A DNA stretch of 7,431 bases, taken from positions 1-7,431 of the forward strand of contig CATKEA010000082.1 of NCBI GenBank assembly GCA_949746915.1. Direction: 5' to 3'. Shown here one piece after another: positions 1 through 6,132 of this stretch. Source of the stretch: an uncultured Bacilli bacterium. Its GTDB lineage: Bacteria > Bacillota_I > Bacilli_A > RF39 > UBA660. Made by a program: the position numbers and the translations under genes. The notes under the pieces were generated by a model, which was given only the letters and a program-made list of their open reading frames with translations, made no database searches and was not told where the DNA came from. How positions within the stretch are numbered: position 1 is the first letter of the stretch; the number at the start of each line of letters is the position of its first letter.

Positions 1-540
1 AAATATGGAACCACAGCTGATGTAACACTTCCATATAATACTGAGATAGGATATTTAGCAAGTACAACAGGAAATATCAGTGGAATCTATGATATGTCAG
101 GAGGAGCATGGGAATATGTTATGGGAGTAATGACAGACACAAGTGGAAATCTATTAAGTGGTCAAAATGCAGCTAACAATTCAGGATTTATTGGAGGCTA
201 TGGAGAAGGTGGAAGCCTAATATCAGGATATTCATGGCCAGAAGAAAAGTATTATGATAAGTATGCATATGGAACTAGTTATTCTGAGTATACTAGAGGA
301 CATTTTGGAGATGCGACATTTGAGATGGGTCCATTTAATAGTATAATCTATGATAATAATCAAACAAGACAGATAAGTTCATGGTATGTTGACTGTGCGG
401 ATTTTATTAACAATGTGTATCCTTGGTTTAGTCGTGGTGGTGCTTATAATACTGGTTTAGATTCAGGTCAGTTTGCATTTTCGCATTATACTGGTTCAGT
501 GTACGAAAATTTTGGTTTCCGCATTGTTTTGATGATTTAA
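1..540 (+). CDS. C-terminal part of a surface-type protein with an FGE-like / C-type-lectin-like domain (5' end outside window)
   Basis: The reading frame is open from base 1, so this is the last 179 residues of a longer protein; the first internal ATG (94) has no ribosome binding site and sits inside the domain. The motifs are those of the formylglycine-generating-enzyme/sulfatase-modifying fold. IYDMSGGAWEY (about residues 29-39 of the visible part) corresponds to the family's YDMSGNVWEW, WFSRGGAY (about 142-149) to RGGSW, and the end GFRIVL to the usual GFR. Family knowledge: catalytic members carry cysteines near the C-terminus. None is present after the RGG motif here (the only Cys is in VDCADF), so I infer a structural or ligand-binding lectin-like fold rather than an enzyme. 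In gut Bacillota such domains often follow a prepilin-like or secreted N-terminus, but that part is not visible. Gly codons switch from mostly GGA to only GGT in the last 120-150 bases. The gene is closed by its own terminator and is therefore not co-transcribed with the Tad operon. Fold assignment is fairly sure; role is uncertain. Confidence 0.7.
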   Translation, partial: KYGTTADVTLPYNTEIGYLASTTGNISGIYDMSGGAWEYVMGVMTDTSGNLLSGQNAANNSGFIGGYGEGGSLISGYSWPEEKYYDKYAYGTSYSEYTRGHFGDATFEMGPFNSIIYDNNQTRQISSWYVDCADFINNVYPWFSRGGAYNTGLDSGQFAFSHYTGSVYENFGFRIVLMI

Positions 541-566
541 ACTTTGAGTTACTTATATTGTTTTTT

Positions 567-593
567 AACAACAATTTTTATTGTTGTTTTTTT
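567..593 (+). terminator. Rho-independent terminator after the lectin-fold gene
   Basis: A perfect 8-bp stem pairs AACAACAA (567-574) with TTGTTGTT (581-588) around a six-base loop. The T run continues to 593. The stem is GC-poor, as expected in this genome. It lies 27 bases after the stop codon and just before the Tad operon promoter, so it separates the two transcription units. On the other strand the hairpin is followed by A residues, so it should work in the plus direction only. Confidence 0.7.
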
Positions 594-602
594 AAATTTT
601 GA

Positions 603-631
603 TTTATTTTCTTTTTAAGCTATGCTATAAT
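603..631 (+). promoter_or_regulatory. Promoter of the Tad operon (extended -10)
   Basis: TATAAT at 626-631 is a perfect -10 and is preceded by TG one base upstream (623-624), giving an extended -10 element. A weak -35 (TTTATT, 603-608) lies 17 bases upstream; the extended -10 would compensate for its poor match. The position, after the terminator at 567-593 and 22 bases before the first ATG, fits transcription of the whole 653-5219 operon. The start point should be near 637-640, leaving a very short leader. Confidence 0.65.
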
Positions 632-643
632 TATTTATATAAT

Positions 644-651
644 AGGGGTGG
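644..651 (+). promoter_or_regulatory. Ribosome binding site fixing the tadE start
   Basis: AGGGGTGG lies 1 base before ATG 653 and 4 bases before ATG 656; measured from its AGGGG core the spacings are 4 and 7. It argues against an upstream TTG start at 599, which lies upstream of the -10 element and so would not be in the mRNA. The two tandem ATGs at 653 and 656 are both possible; spacing slightly favours 656, convention 653. Confidence 0.7.
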
Positions 652-652
652 T

Positions 653-1009
653 ATGATGATACCTAATGAGCGTGGTCAAGCACTAATTGAATTTGTTTTA
701 ATTTTACCTGTTTTTATTATGCTTATTTTTGGTGTTATTGACTTTGGAAGAATATTCATGACTAAGAATAGTTTAATTAATATGACAAGTGATGCTGTTA
801 AACTTTATGAAAAAAATAAGAATCATGATGAAATATTGGCTGTTTTAAACAAAGAAGAAAAATTAGAATCTTTAGAAATTTATGAAAAGGATTCATTAAT
901 TTATATCAAGCTTTCTAAAAATGTTAGTCTTATTACACCTGGTTTAAATCTTATTTTTAAAAATCCATATAAAATAACTACTACTAGGGTGATTCCTAAT
1001 GAAGATTAA
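653..1009 (+). CDS. tadE: TadE-like pseudopilin, first gene of the Tad operon
   Basis: This is a 118-residue single-pass membrane protein. It begins with a short polar leader (residues 1-8, ending Arg-Gly). GQALIEF follows and runs into a hydrophobic helix at about 10-33, then the TadE-typical DFGRIF and a small C-terminal domain predicted outside the membrane. The Gly8/Gln9 junction with Glu13 at +5 is a prepilin-peptidase-like site. Family knowledge: TadE/TadF proteins are processed by the Tad prepilin peptidase and act as minor pilins needed for assembly of Flp-type pili. The start at ATG 653 is chosen over a longer frame (TTG 599) because the promoter -10 and the strong ribosome binding site lie between them. 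The end overlaps the next gene by 11 bases. No peptidase gene is in the window, so processing is inferred. Confidence 0.85.
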   Translation: MMIPNERGQALIEFVLILPVFIMLIFGVIDFGRIFMTKNSLINMTSDAVKLYEKNKNHDEILAVLNKEEKLESLEIYEKDSLIYIKLSKNVSLITPGLNLIFKNPYKITTTRVIPNED

Positions 1010-1343
1010 TACTCATGGACAAGTACTCGTTCCTTTTATTTTAATCTTACCTGTTATTTTATTGATTCTAGCAGTTGTTGTAGAACAAGGAATGTTACTT
1101 TCAGAAAAGAATAATTTGAATAATCTAGCATTTGATTTATGTAGCTATTCAGATAAAGATAATCAAACTTTAGAAGAACTTTTATTGAAAAATGACACAA
1201 ATTTAGTAAATATAAAAATCATTAGAGAAGAAAATAATATAATTGAAGTTACTTTTCAAAAAGAAAAAGAAGCAATTTTTGGAAAAATAGTTGGGTATAA
1301 AAAATATAACATAAAAATTAAAAGTGAATGTAAAAGAGGGTAG
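999..1343 (+). CDS. Second TadE/TadG-like pseudopilin, lacking Glu+5
   Basis: A 114-residue protein built like its upstream neighbour: a seven-residue leader ending in Gly, GQVLVPFILILP, a hydrophobic helix at about 8-30, then a lysine-rich mixed domain. Leader, helix position and gene order identify it as a TadE/TadF/TadG-family protein. At position +5 after the putative cleavage Gly it has Pro12 instead of the conserved Glu. It carries two cysteines outside the helix (48 and 111) that could form a disulfide if the domain is extracellular. The ATG overlaps the end of tadE and has AGGGTG (986-991) seven bases upstream, so translation is probably coupled. I cannot say from sequence whether it is TadF or a short TadG, so no symbol is given. 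Confidence 0.78.
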   Translation: MKINTHGQVLVPFILILPVILLILAVVVEQGMLLSEKNNLNNLAFDLCSYSDKDNQTLEELLLKNDTNLVNIKIIREENNIIEVTFQKEKEAIFGKIVGYKKYNIKIKSECKRG

Positions 1344-1349
1344 ATTTAG

Positions 1350-2111
1350 ATGAAAGATATAGATAAAAAGACAACAGTAATCGTTGTAACATCTGGTAAA
1401 GGTGGAGTAGGTAAAACAATTTTAACACTTAATTTAGCTGGCATTTATGAAAAATTAGGTAAGAAAGTTCTTTTATTAGATTTTGACTTTACTGGTGGTA
1501 ATCTTGCTTTAAATATGAATCTTACACCACAAAAGAGTATTTTTAATATTTATGAAGATTTAGTAAACAATAAATTCACAGATTGTAAAAGTTATATTAC
1601 TAAATATTCTAGTTTCATAGATGTAGTTGCTAGTCCAAAGGATCCAAGACAAGCTAGAAAAATAGAAATAGAGTATATAGAATCAATTATAAATATATTT
1701 AAACAAGATTATGATGTTGTACTTATAGATACACAACATGGACTTCATGGTACCAATATAGTAGCTTTAGATGCAGCTGATGTTATACTTTATACAATTA
1801 CTAATTCTTTAATGGATTTAAAAAATACCAAAGCTTTTATGCAAGTATTAGATGATGTTGACTATTTAGATAAAGTTAAAGTTGTTTTAAATAATTCAGC
1901 TCGTCCTGAATTAAATTATTTTAGCGTTTATGATATGAAAAATCTTATTAAACACAATATAGATTACACTGTTTCAAGTAATTTATATATTAGAAACTTT
2001 ACTAAATATGTAGTAGAAGGAAAGATATTTACACTTAATAAGAATTTGATATTTAAAGATAAAAAAGACTTAAATAAGCTTAATAATATGGCTAAAGATT
2101 TAATTAAGTAG
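1350..2111 (+). CDS. tadZ: MinD/ParA-like ATPase of the Tad system (TadZ/CpaE type)
   Basis: A 253-residue P-loop ATPase. The deviant Walker A GKGGVGKT lies at 16-23 with the signature Lys17. LLLDFDFTGGNLAL (41-54) matches the MinD-type DxD plus NL segment, and VVLIDTQHG (123-131) is the Walker B strand with Asp127. The C-terminus is Lys-rich and possibly amphipathic, but I see no clear membrane-targeting helix. Family knowledge: TadZ/CpaE proteins localise the Tad machine, often at a pole. Many carry an N-terminal receiver-like domain; here the P-loop begins at residue 16, so that domain is absent. Assignment as TadZ rather than a generic ParA/MinD rests on its place between the tadE-like genes and tadA. 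The start ATG has GAGGG nine bases upstream, abutting the stop of the previous gene. Confidence 0.82.
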   Translation: MKDIDKKTTVIVVTSGKGGVGKTILTLNLAGIYEKLGKKVLLLDFDFTGGNLALNMNLTPQKSIFNIYEDLVNNKFTDCKSYITKYSSFIDVVASPKDPRQARKIEIEYIESIINIFKQDYDVVLIDTQHGLHGTNIVALDAADVILYTITNSLMDLKNTKAFMQVLDDVDYLDKVKVVLNNSARPELNYFSVYDMKNLIKHNIDYTVSSNLYIRNFTKYVVEGKIFTLNKNLIFKDKKDLNKLNNMAKDLIK

Positions 2112-2123
2112 GGAGGATTAACG

Positions 2124-3476
2124 ATGGCAAGTAAAACTTTACAAGAAGAATTTCAAATGAGTACGAAAAAAAAGTCACTTAAAATAGCATCTGATTATGA
2201 TATTTTTAAAGATAAAGTTCTATTAGATAAATTGCGTAAAAAAATTATTGAAAATATTATTGATAATAATTTAGAAAATAGTGATAATTTGAAACAGTAT
2301 GTCAATGATATAATTGATAAATCACTTGAAGGATATGATCTTAGTACATTAGAAAGAACACATGTATTTGATTTAATAGAAGATGAACTAAAGGGTTATG
2401 GACCTTTGACAGTTTTACTTAAAGATAAAAATGTTACTGAAATAATGGTTAATGCTCCTGATCAGATATATATAGAAATGGATGGACGTATTATAAAAGA
2501 TGAAAGTACATCTTTTATAAATAATGATCATATTTTAAGAACAATCGAAAGAATAGTGCAACCACTTGGAAGAACTATTGATATTAATAATCCCATGGTT
2601 GATAGTAGATTACCAGATGGTTCTAGAATTAATGCTATTATTCCTCCACTTAGTTTAAATGGGCCAGTTTTGACAATTCGTAAATTTAGAGATGATATTG
2701 TTAATATAGAAGATTTATTAAGAGGTGGTACAGTTACTCCTTATATGGCAAGATTTCTTGAAGCTTGTGTTCAAAGTAAATTTAATATTTTGGTCTGTGG
2801 TGGTACTGGTAGTGGTAAAACAACAATTTTAAATATCCTTTCTAGTTTTATTGGAAGAGAGGAGAGAATTATTACAATAGAAGATGCTGTTGAGTTAAGG
2901 CTTAATCAAAATCATGTTATATCATTAGAAATTCGTAATTGTAATTACGATAATGGTAAAGAAGTTACTACTCGTGATTTAGTTCGAAATTCTCTTCGTA
3001 TGAGACCTGATAGAATTATTGTTGGAGAAGTACGTGGTGAAGAAGCTTTCGATATGTTACAAGCTATGAATACTGGACATGAGGGAAGTTTAACAACTCT
3101 TCATGCTAATGGACCAATGGATGCTTTAAATAGACTTGAAACAATGGTTTTAATGGGTGGAATTGAATTACCTGTTAAGGCAATTCGTGGTTATATAGAA
3201 AGTGCAATAGATATTATTGTTCATGTAGAAAGACTTAGTGATGGGAAAAGAAAAATTACATCTATTGCTGAAGTGGTTGGTTTTAATGGTGATGATATTA
3301 AAATAAAGGAAATATTTGCTTTTAAGCAAAAAGGTTTAACAGAAAATAATGAAGTTAATGGGGAGTTTATTTTATATAATTATTTACCAAAAGTGTATGA
3401 TAAGATGAAACAAAAAGGTATAAAGTTGGTAGATGATATTTTTCAACCAATAATAGATAATAAAAAGAAAAAATAG
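2124..3476 (+). CDS. tadA: TadA/CpaF-family secretion/pilus motor ATPase
   Basis: A 450-residue hexameric type II/IV secretion ATPase. The N-terminal domain has the CpaF-type stretch ELKGYGPL (about 88-95) and VTEIMVN (104-110). The catalytic domain shows Walker A GGTGSGKT (226-233), the Asp box TIEDAVEL (251-258, Glu253/Asp254), Walker [13 protein letters not shown] (297-308, Glu302), and the His box GSLTTLHAN (321-329, His327). All catalytic positions are present and the length is normal for the family. Family knowledge: TadA powers pilus assembly (and in some systems retraction) at the cytoplasmic face, working on the TadB/TadC platform. AGGGAGG (2110-2116) sits seven bases before the ATG, giving one of the strongest ribosome binding sites in the operon. 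The C-terminal tail ends in a run of lysines. Confidence 0.95.
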   Translation: MASKTLQEEFQMSTKKKSLKIASDYDIFKDKVLLDKLRKKIIENIIDNNLENSDNLKQYVNDIIDKSLEGYDLSTLERTHVFDLIEDELKGYGPLTVLLKDKNVTEIMVNAPDQIYIEMDGRIIKDESTSFINNDHILRTIERIVQPLGRTIDINNPMVDSRLPDGSRINAIIPPLSLNGPVLTIRKFRDDIVNIEDLLRGGTVTPYMARFLEACVQSKFNILVCGGTGSGKTTILNILSSFIGREERIITIEDAVELRLNQNHVISLEIRNCNYDNGKEVTTRDLVRNSLRMRPDRIIVGEVRGEEAFDMLQAMNTGHEGSLTTLHANGPMDALNRLETMVLMGGIELPVKAIRGYIESAIDIIVHVERLSDGKRKITSIAEVVGFNGDDIKIKEIFAFKQKGLTENNEVNGEFILYNYLPKVYDKMKQKGIKLVDDIFQPIIDNKKKK

Positions 3477-3514
3477 GGTAGAAAGTAGATGATAAGATGC
3501 AAGTGGAAATGATG
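3475..3514 (+). promoter_or_regulatory. Translation-initiation region of tadB with a 7-codon overlapping mini-ORF
   Basis: After the tadA stop, AGGG (3475-3478) is best spaced (10 bases) from an out-of-frame ATG at 3489. That ATG opens a seven-codon frame (MIRCKWK) ending in TGA at 3510-3512. This stop overlaps two tadB-frame ATGs (3509 and 3512) in the form ATGATG. The tadB-frame ATG at 3497 lies 18 bases from the AGGG and has only weak purine-rich sequence nearby. Translation could start at 3497 or by termination-reinitiation at 3509/3512. The mini-ORF is seen directly; a coupling role is inference. Confidence 0.4.
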
Positions 3515-4516
3515 AATGATGAAGTAATAGTAATTCTTCAAATTATTTTAGTTGTTTTTATTCTTGCTTGCTTACTATCATTAGTCAGATATTTGAATAT
3601 ATTAAAGTATGAAAAAAGACTTAGAAGATATGTGGTTGATGATGTAAAAAAACAAAAGGCTGGTTTATTTGGTACTATTGAATATCGTTATAAATTATTT
3701 GAGCATTCTGTATCTAAACTACTTTCAAAAAGTAAATTACTTTGTAATTATAGTAGGAGATACTTAGTATATATAAATAGAAATAATCGTCATCAGGTTA
3801 CACCAATGGATTTTGTTACTCGTAAAATATTAGTTAGTATTGCATTTGTTTTTACAATTATTGTTTCTAATGTTTTAAGAGGAGTTATGTTTTCTTTGTT
3901 ACAAATATTGTGTGGTTTAATTATTGGTTTTTATCTTTTAGATATTTTTCATATGTTTGCTAGAAAAAAGGATATTAAAGTTGTAGAAGATGATTTGTAT
4001 AAAGCTATAAGTATTATGAGTAATAGTTTTCGTGCTGGTAAAAGTATTATGCAAGCTATTAGTATTGTAGCAAGTGAAACTGATGGACCATTAAAAGAGG
4101 AATTTTCATACATGCTTACAGATTTAAATTATGGTTTGGATGATGAACAAGTATTGGAAAGATTTAGTGAGCGTGTAAAAATACCAGAGGTAAAATATAT
4201 GACTACATCTTTGATTGTACTTAATAAAACTGGTGGAGATATTGTAGAAATTTTTAAAACAGTTGAAGAGAGTATTCTTTCTAGACGTAAGTTAAATCAT
4301 GAATTAAAAATGCTTACTGCTAGTAGTAATCTAATTTTTAAAATTTTAGTTAGTATGCCACTTTTAACGTCATTATTTATATATACACTTAATCCAAGTT
4401 ATTTTAGTGTACTTATAACTACGAGTATTGGTAATGTTATTTTAGCAATTATTGTACTTTTATATGTTATCTATATTTTTATAATTAGAAGAGTTATGAA
4501 AGTAGAGGGGATATAA
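3497..4516 (+). CDS. tadB: TadB-like inner-membrane platform protein (T2SS F domain)
   Basis: A 339-residue polytopic membrane protein. One helix lies near the N-terminus (about 10-32), a pair at about 110-131 and 134-154, and a C-terminal pair at about 279-297 and 304-330. The cytoplasmic GspF-type domain between them (about 163-275) contains the typical LYKAISIMSNSFRAGKSI stretch and LNKTGGDIVEIF (242-253). Family knowledge: TadB and TadC form the membrane platform contacted by the TadA ATPase and are required to build Flp-type fibres. The start is uncertain: ATGs at 3497, 3509 and 3512 are all in frame, differing by five residues or fewer. It begins 20 bases after tadA and ends one base before tadC. 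Confidence is high for family, lower for the exact start. Confidence 0.9.
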   Translation: MQVEMMNDEVIVILQIILVVFILACLLSLVRYLNILKYEKRLRRYVVDDVKKQKAGLFGTIEYRYKLFEHSVSKLLSKSKLLCNYSRRYLVYINRNNRHQVTPMDFVTRKILVSIAFVFTIIVSNVLRGVMFSLLQILCGLIIGFYLLDIFHMFARKKDIKVVEDDLYKAISIMSNSFRAGKSIMQAISIVASETDGPLKEEFSYMLTDLNYGLDDEQVLERFSERVKIPEVKYMTTSLIVLNKTGGDIVEIFKTVEESILSRRKLNHELKMLTASSNLIFKILVSMPLLTSLFIYTLNPSYFSVLITTSIGNVILAIIVLLYVIYIFIIRRVMKVEGI

Positions 4517-4517
4517 T

Positions 4518-5219
4518 ATGAAAAATCAAAAAAATAATAAGGTCTTTCATATGGATAAAACTATTGTTAGGTATCAAAGAAAAATTGATAAGCTTGGTTT
4601 AGATAATACTTTTGATGCAAATTGGTTTTTAAGTATTAGATTTATAACTTCATGTTTTTTATTTGTTTTTATACTATGGTTTATGAATTTTGGATATATT
4701 GTTGCTCCAATAGTTGTTTCTGTTTATTATTATTTACTTTCTTATGTTTGTATTGATACTAGAATTAATAAACGTGCTAGAAAGTTAGAAGGTGAAGCAA
4801 TAACTTTCTTTGATGTTCTTAAATTGACACTAGCTTCTGGTAAAGATATAATAAGTTCTCTTCAAATGACTTCTAATAATGTTGATGGGGAGTTATCTTT
4901 GGAAGTGAAGTATGCTCTTAAGGAAATTAAATTTGGAAAGAGTTTAGAAGAAGCTCTTGATAGTTTGAGAGGGAGAGTTGCTAGTGATGTTGTTTCTAAT
5001 ATTATTTTAAATATTAAAGAGTCTTCAATTTTTGGTACTAATATTATTGATAGTTTAGATACACAAATTCAATTTTTGAGAGATAAGAGGGTAATGGATA
5101 TTAAAGAGGTTATTAATAAGATTCCAATAAAGATTAGTGCTATTTCAGTAATTTTCTTTATACCAATTTTAATGCTTTTAATTTTATCGCCAATTTTAAT
5201 AGAGTATTTTATTTCATGA
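4518..5219 (+). CDS. tadC: TadC-like inner-membrane platform protein (T2SS F domain)
   Basis: A 233-residue membrane protein. It has a polar N-terminus (1-36), two helices at about 37-54 and 58-78, and a cytoplasmic F-type domain (about 92-205) with FFDVLKLTLASGKDI (97-111) and a second conserved stretch around KESSIFGTNI (167-176). A C-terminal hydrophobic segment spans about 206-231. It is somewhat shorter than usual TadC proteins, which commonly approach 300 residues; the missing part is N-terminal. It is the partner of TadB in the TadA-driven platform. GAGGGG (4505-4510), inside the end of tadB, is seven bases from the ATG, so the two are almost certainly co-translated. It ends in TGA followed at once by TAA, a tandem stop. 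It is the last gene of the operon; the next gene has its own promoter. Confidence 0.88.
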   Translation: MKNQKNNKVFHMDKTIVRYQRKIDKLGLDNTFDANWFLSIRFITSCFLFVFILWFMNFGYIVAPIVVSVYYYLLSYVCIDTRINKRARKLEGEAITFFDVLKLTLASGKDIISSLQMTSNNVDGELSLEVKYALKEIKFGKSLEEALDSLRGRVASDVVSNIILNIKESSIFGTNIIDSLDTQIQFLRDKRVMDIKEVINKIPIKISAISVIFFIPILMLLILSPILIEYFIS

Positions 5220-5245
5220 TAAGGCAACTTTTAAAGATGATGCTG

Positions 5246-5281
5246 TAAGTTACTTATTGTTAATTTACACTTAATAAGTGT
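5246..5281 (+). repeat. Nested inverted repeats (TAAGT/ACTTA) between tadC and yebC
   Basis: Two small palindromes built from the same 5-mer face each other. TAAGT-T-ACTTA is at 5246-5256. ACACTTA-A-TAAGTGT is at 5267-5281, with core ACTTA-A-TAAGT at 5269-5279. ACTTATT (5252-5258) can also pair with AATAAGT (5273-5279), so alternative stems exist. The block lies just after the Tad operon and 12 bases before the yebC -35. It could be a weak terminator for the operon, although its nearest T run (5290-5295) is eight bases away and not directly attached, or an operator for yebC. The symmetry is seen directly; function is not established. Confidence 0.4.
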
Positions 5282-5293
5282 TGAAAAACTTTT

Positions 5294-5323
5294 TTGACAA
5301 AAAAATCTGTTCTGTGTTAGAAT
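5294..5323 (+). promoter_or_regulatory. Strong sigma-A-type promoter of yebC
   Basis: TTGACA (5294-5299) is a perfect -35. TAGAAT (5318-5323) is a five-of-six -10 at 18-base spacing, with TG one base upstream (5315-5316) as in extended -10 promoters. Transcription should begin near 5330, giving a leader of about 35-40 bases. AAGGGAAGAG (5351-5360) then lies six bases before the yebC ATG. It implies that yebC is expressed independently of the Tad operon. Confidence 0.8.
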
Positions 5324-5366
5324 AAAGGTGTCTAAAAATTATAAATAGTGAAGGGAAGAGATTTTA

Positions 5367-6089
5367 ATGAGTGGACATTCTAAGTGGGCAACAATTCATC
5401 GTAAGAAAGGATTAATTGATGCAGAGCGTGGAAAAGTATTTCAAAAACTTGCTAAGGAAATTTATGTTGCAGCAAGAGGTACTGATGGAAATCCTGATCA
5501 TAATCCATCACTTCGTATGGTTATAGAAAAATGTAGAAGTCAGAATATGCCAAAGGATAATATTCAAAAAGCAATTGATAAAGCTACTGGTTCTGCTAAT
5601 GGTGAAGAGTATGATGCAATTCGTTATGAAGGTTATGGTCCTAATGGAATTGCTGTTATGGTTGATTGTTTGACAGATAATAGAAATCGTACAGCATCTT
5701 TAGTTAGAGCAGCGTTTACAAAACGTGGTGGTAATTTAGGTACAGATGGTTCAGTTTCTTATTTGTTTAATAGACGTGGTGTTATAGTTATTCCTAATAC
5801 AATAGATGAAGATGAAGCGATGATGACATCTCTTGATAATGGAGCTCTTGATTTTGTTACTAATGATGATAGTTATGAAATATATACCGAGCCAGATGAT
5901 TTTCTAAGTGTTAAAGAGGCATTAGAAGATTTAGGTGTTACAGAGTTTTTGACTAGTGAAATTACTTTTGTTCCTCAAAATGAGATTGAACTTGATGACG
6001 AGGAAATTGAGGAAAAATTTTATGCAATGATAGATGTCCTTGAAGATATTGATGATGTACAAGAAGTTTATCATAATTTAAAGGATTAA
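5367..6089 (+). CDS. yebC: YebC/TACO1-family protein
   Basis: A 240-residue cytoplasmic protein with the family hallmarks in order: MSGHSKW at the N-terminus, GKVFQKLAKEI (22-32), YEGYGPNG (87-94), LTDNRNRTA (102-110), and the GGNLG...GSVSYLF segment (121-134), followed by an acidic C-terminal half. Length and motifs are those of a complete member and look closest to the YrbC type of Bacillota. Family knowledge: members were first described as DNA-binding transcriptional regulators (PmpR), while the mitochondrial homologue TACO1 and several bacterial members act in translation, helping ribosomes through difficult stretches such as proline runs. I cannot decide between these roles from sequence. 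The start is supported by the invariant MSGHSKW and a good ribosome binding site. The gene has its own promoter and terminator, so it is monocistronic. Confidence 0.95.
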   Translation: MSGHSKWATIHRKKGLIDAERGKVFQKLAKEIYVAARGTDGNPDHNPSLRMVIEKCRSQNMPKDNIQKAIDKATGSANGEEYDAIRYEGYGPNGIAVMVDCLTDNRNRTASLVRAAFTKRGGNLGTDGSVSYLFNRRGVIVIPNTIDEDEAMMTSLDNGALDFVTNDDSYEIYTEPDDFLSVKEALEDLGVTEFLTSEITFVPQNEIELDDEEIEEKFYAMIDVLEDIDDVQEVYHNLKD

Positions 6090-6097
6090 AACAAAGA

Positions 6098-6132
6098 AAA
6101 ATGACTTTATAAAAGAGTCATTTTATTTTTTT
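6098..6132. terminator. Bidirectional terminator between yebC and the convergent gene
   Basis: AAAATGACT (6098-6106) pairs perfectly with AGTCATTTT (6116-6124); two further inner pairs (T-G and T-A) leave a five-base loop. A T tract at 6126-6132 serves the plus strand. On the minus strand the A-rich stretch at 6090-6097 reads as a T-rich tail. The right arm contains the first base(s) of the stop codon of the minus-strand gene (TAA, complement of 6123-6125), so the hairpin ends both transcripts with almost no spare sequence. Confidence 0.85.

Noticed and set aside
547..556. Ten-base AGTTACTTAT repeated at 5248-5257, both just after stop codons
   Set aside because: In sequence this AT-rich a single 10-base match between two spacers is expected by chance, and the flanks do not align well.
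599..652. TTG start extending tadE by 18 residues
   Set aside because: The promoter -10 (626-631) and the ribosome binding site (644-651) lie inside this extension, and TadE leaders are short; ATG 653/656 is the supported start.
5217..5222. TGA followed by TAA at the end of tadC as a hint of the Mycoplasma code (TGA = Trp)
   Set aside because: All Trp codons I found in the window (about ten) are TGG and no gene contains an internal TGA, so a tandem stop under the standard bacterial code is the simpler reading.
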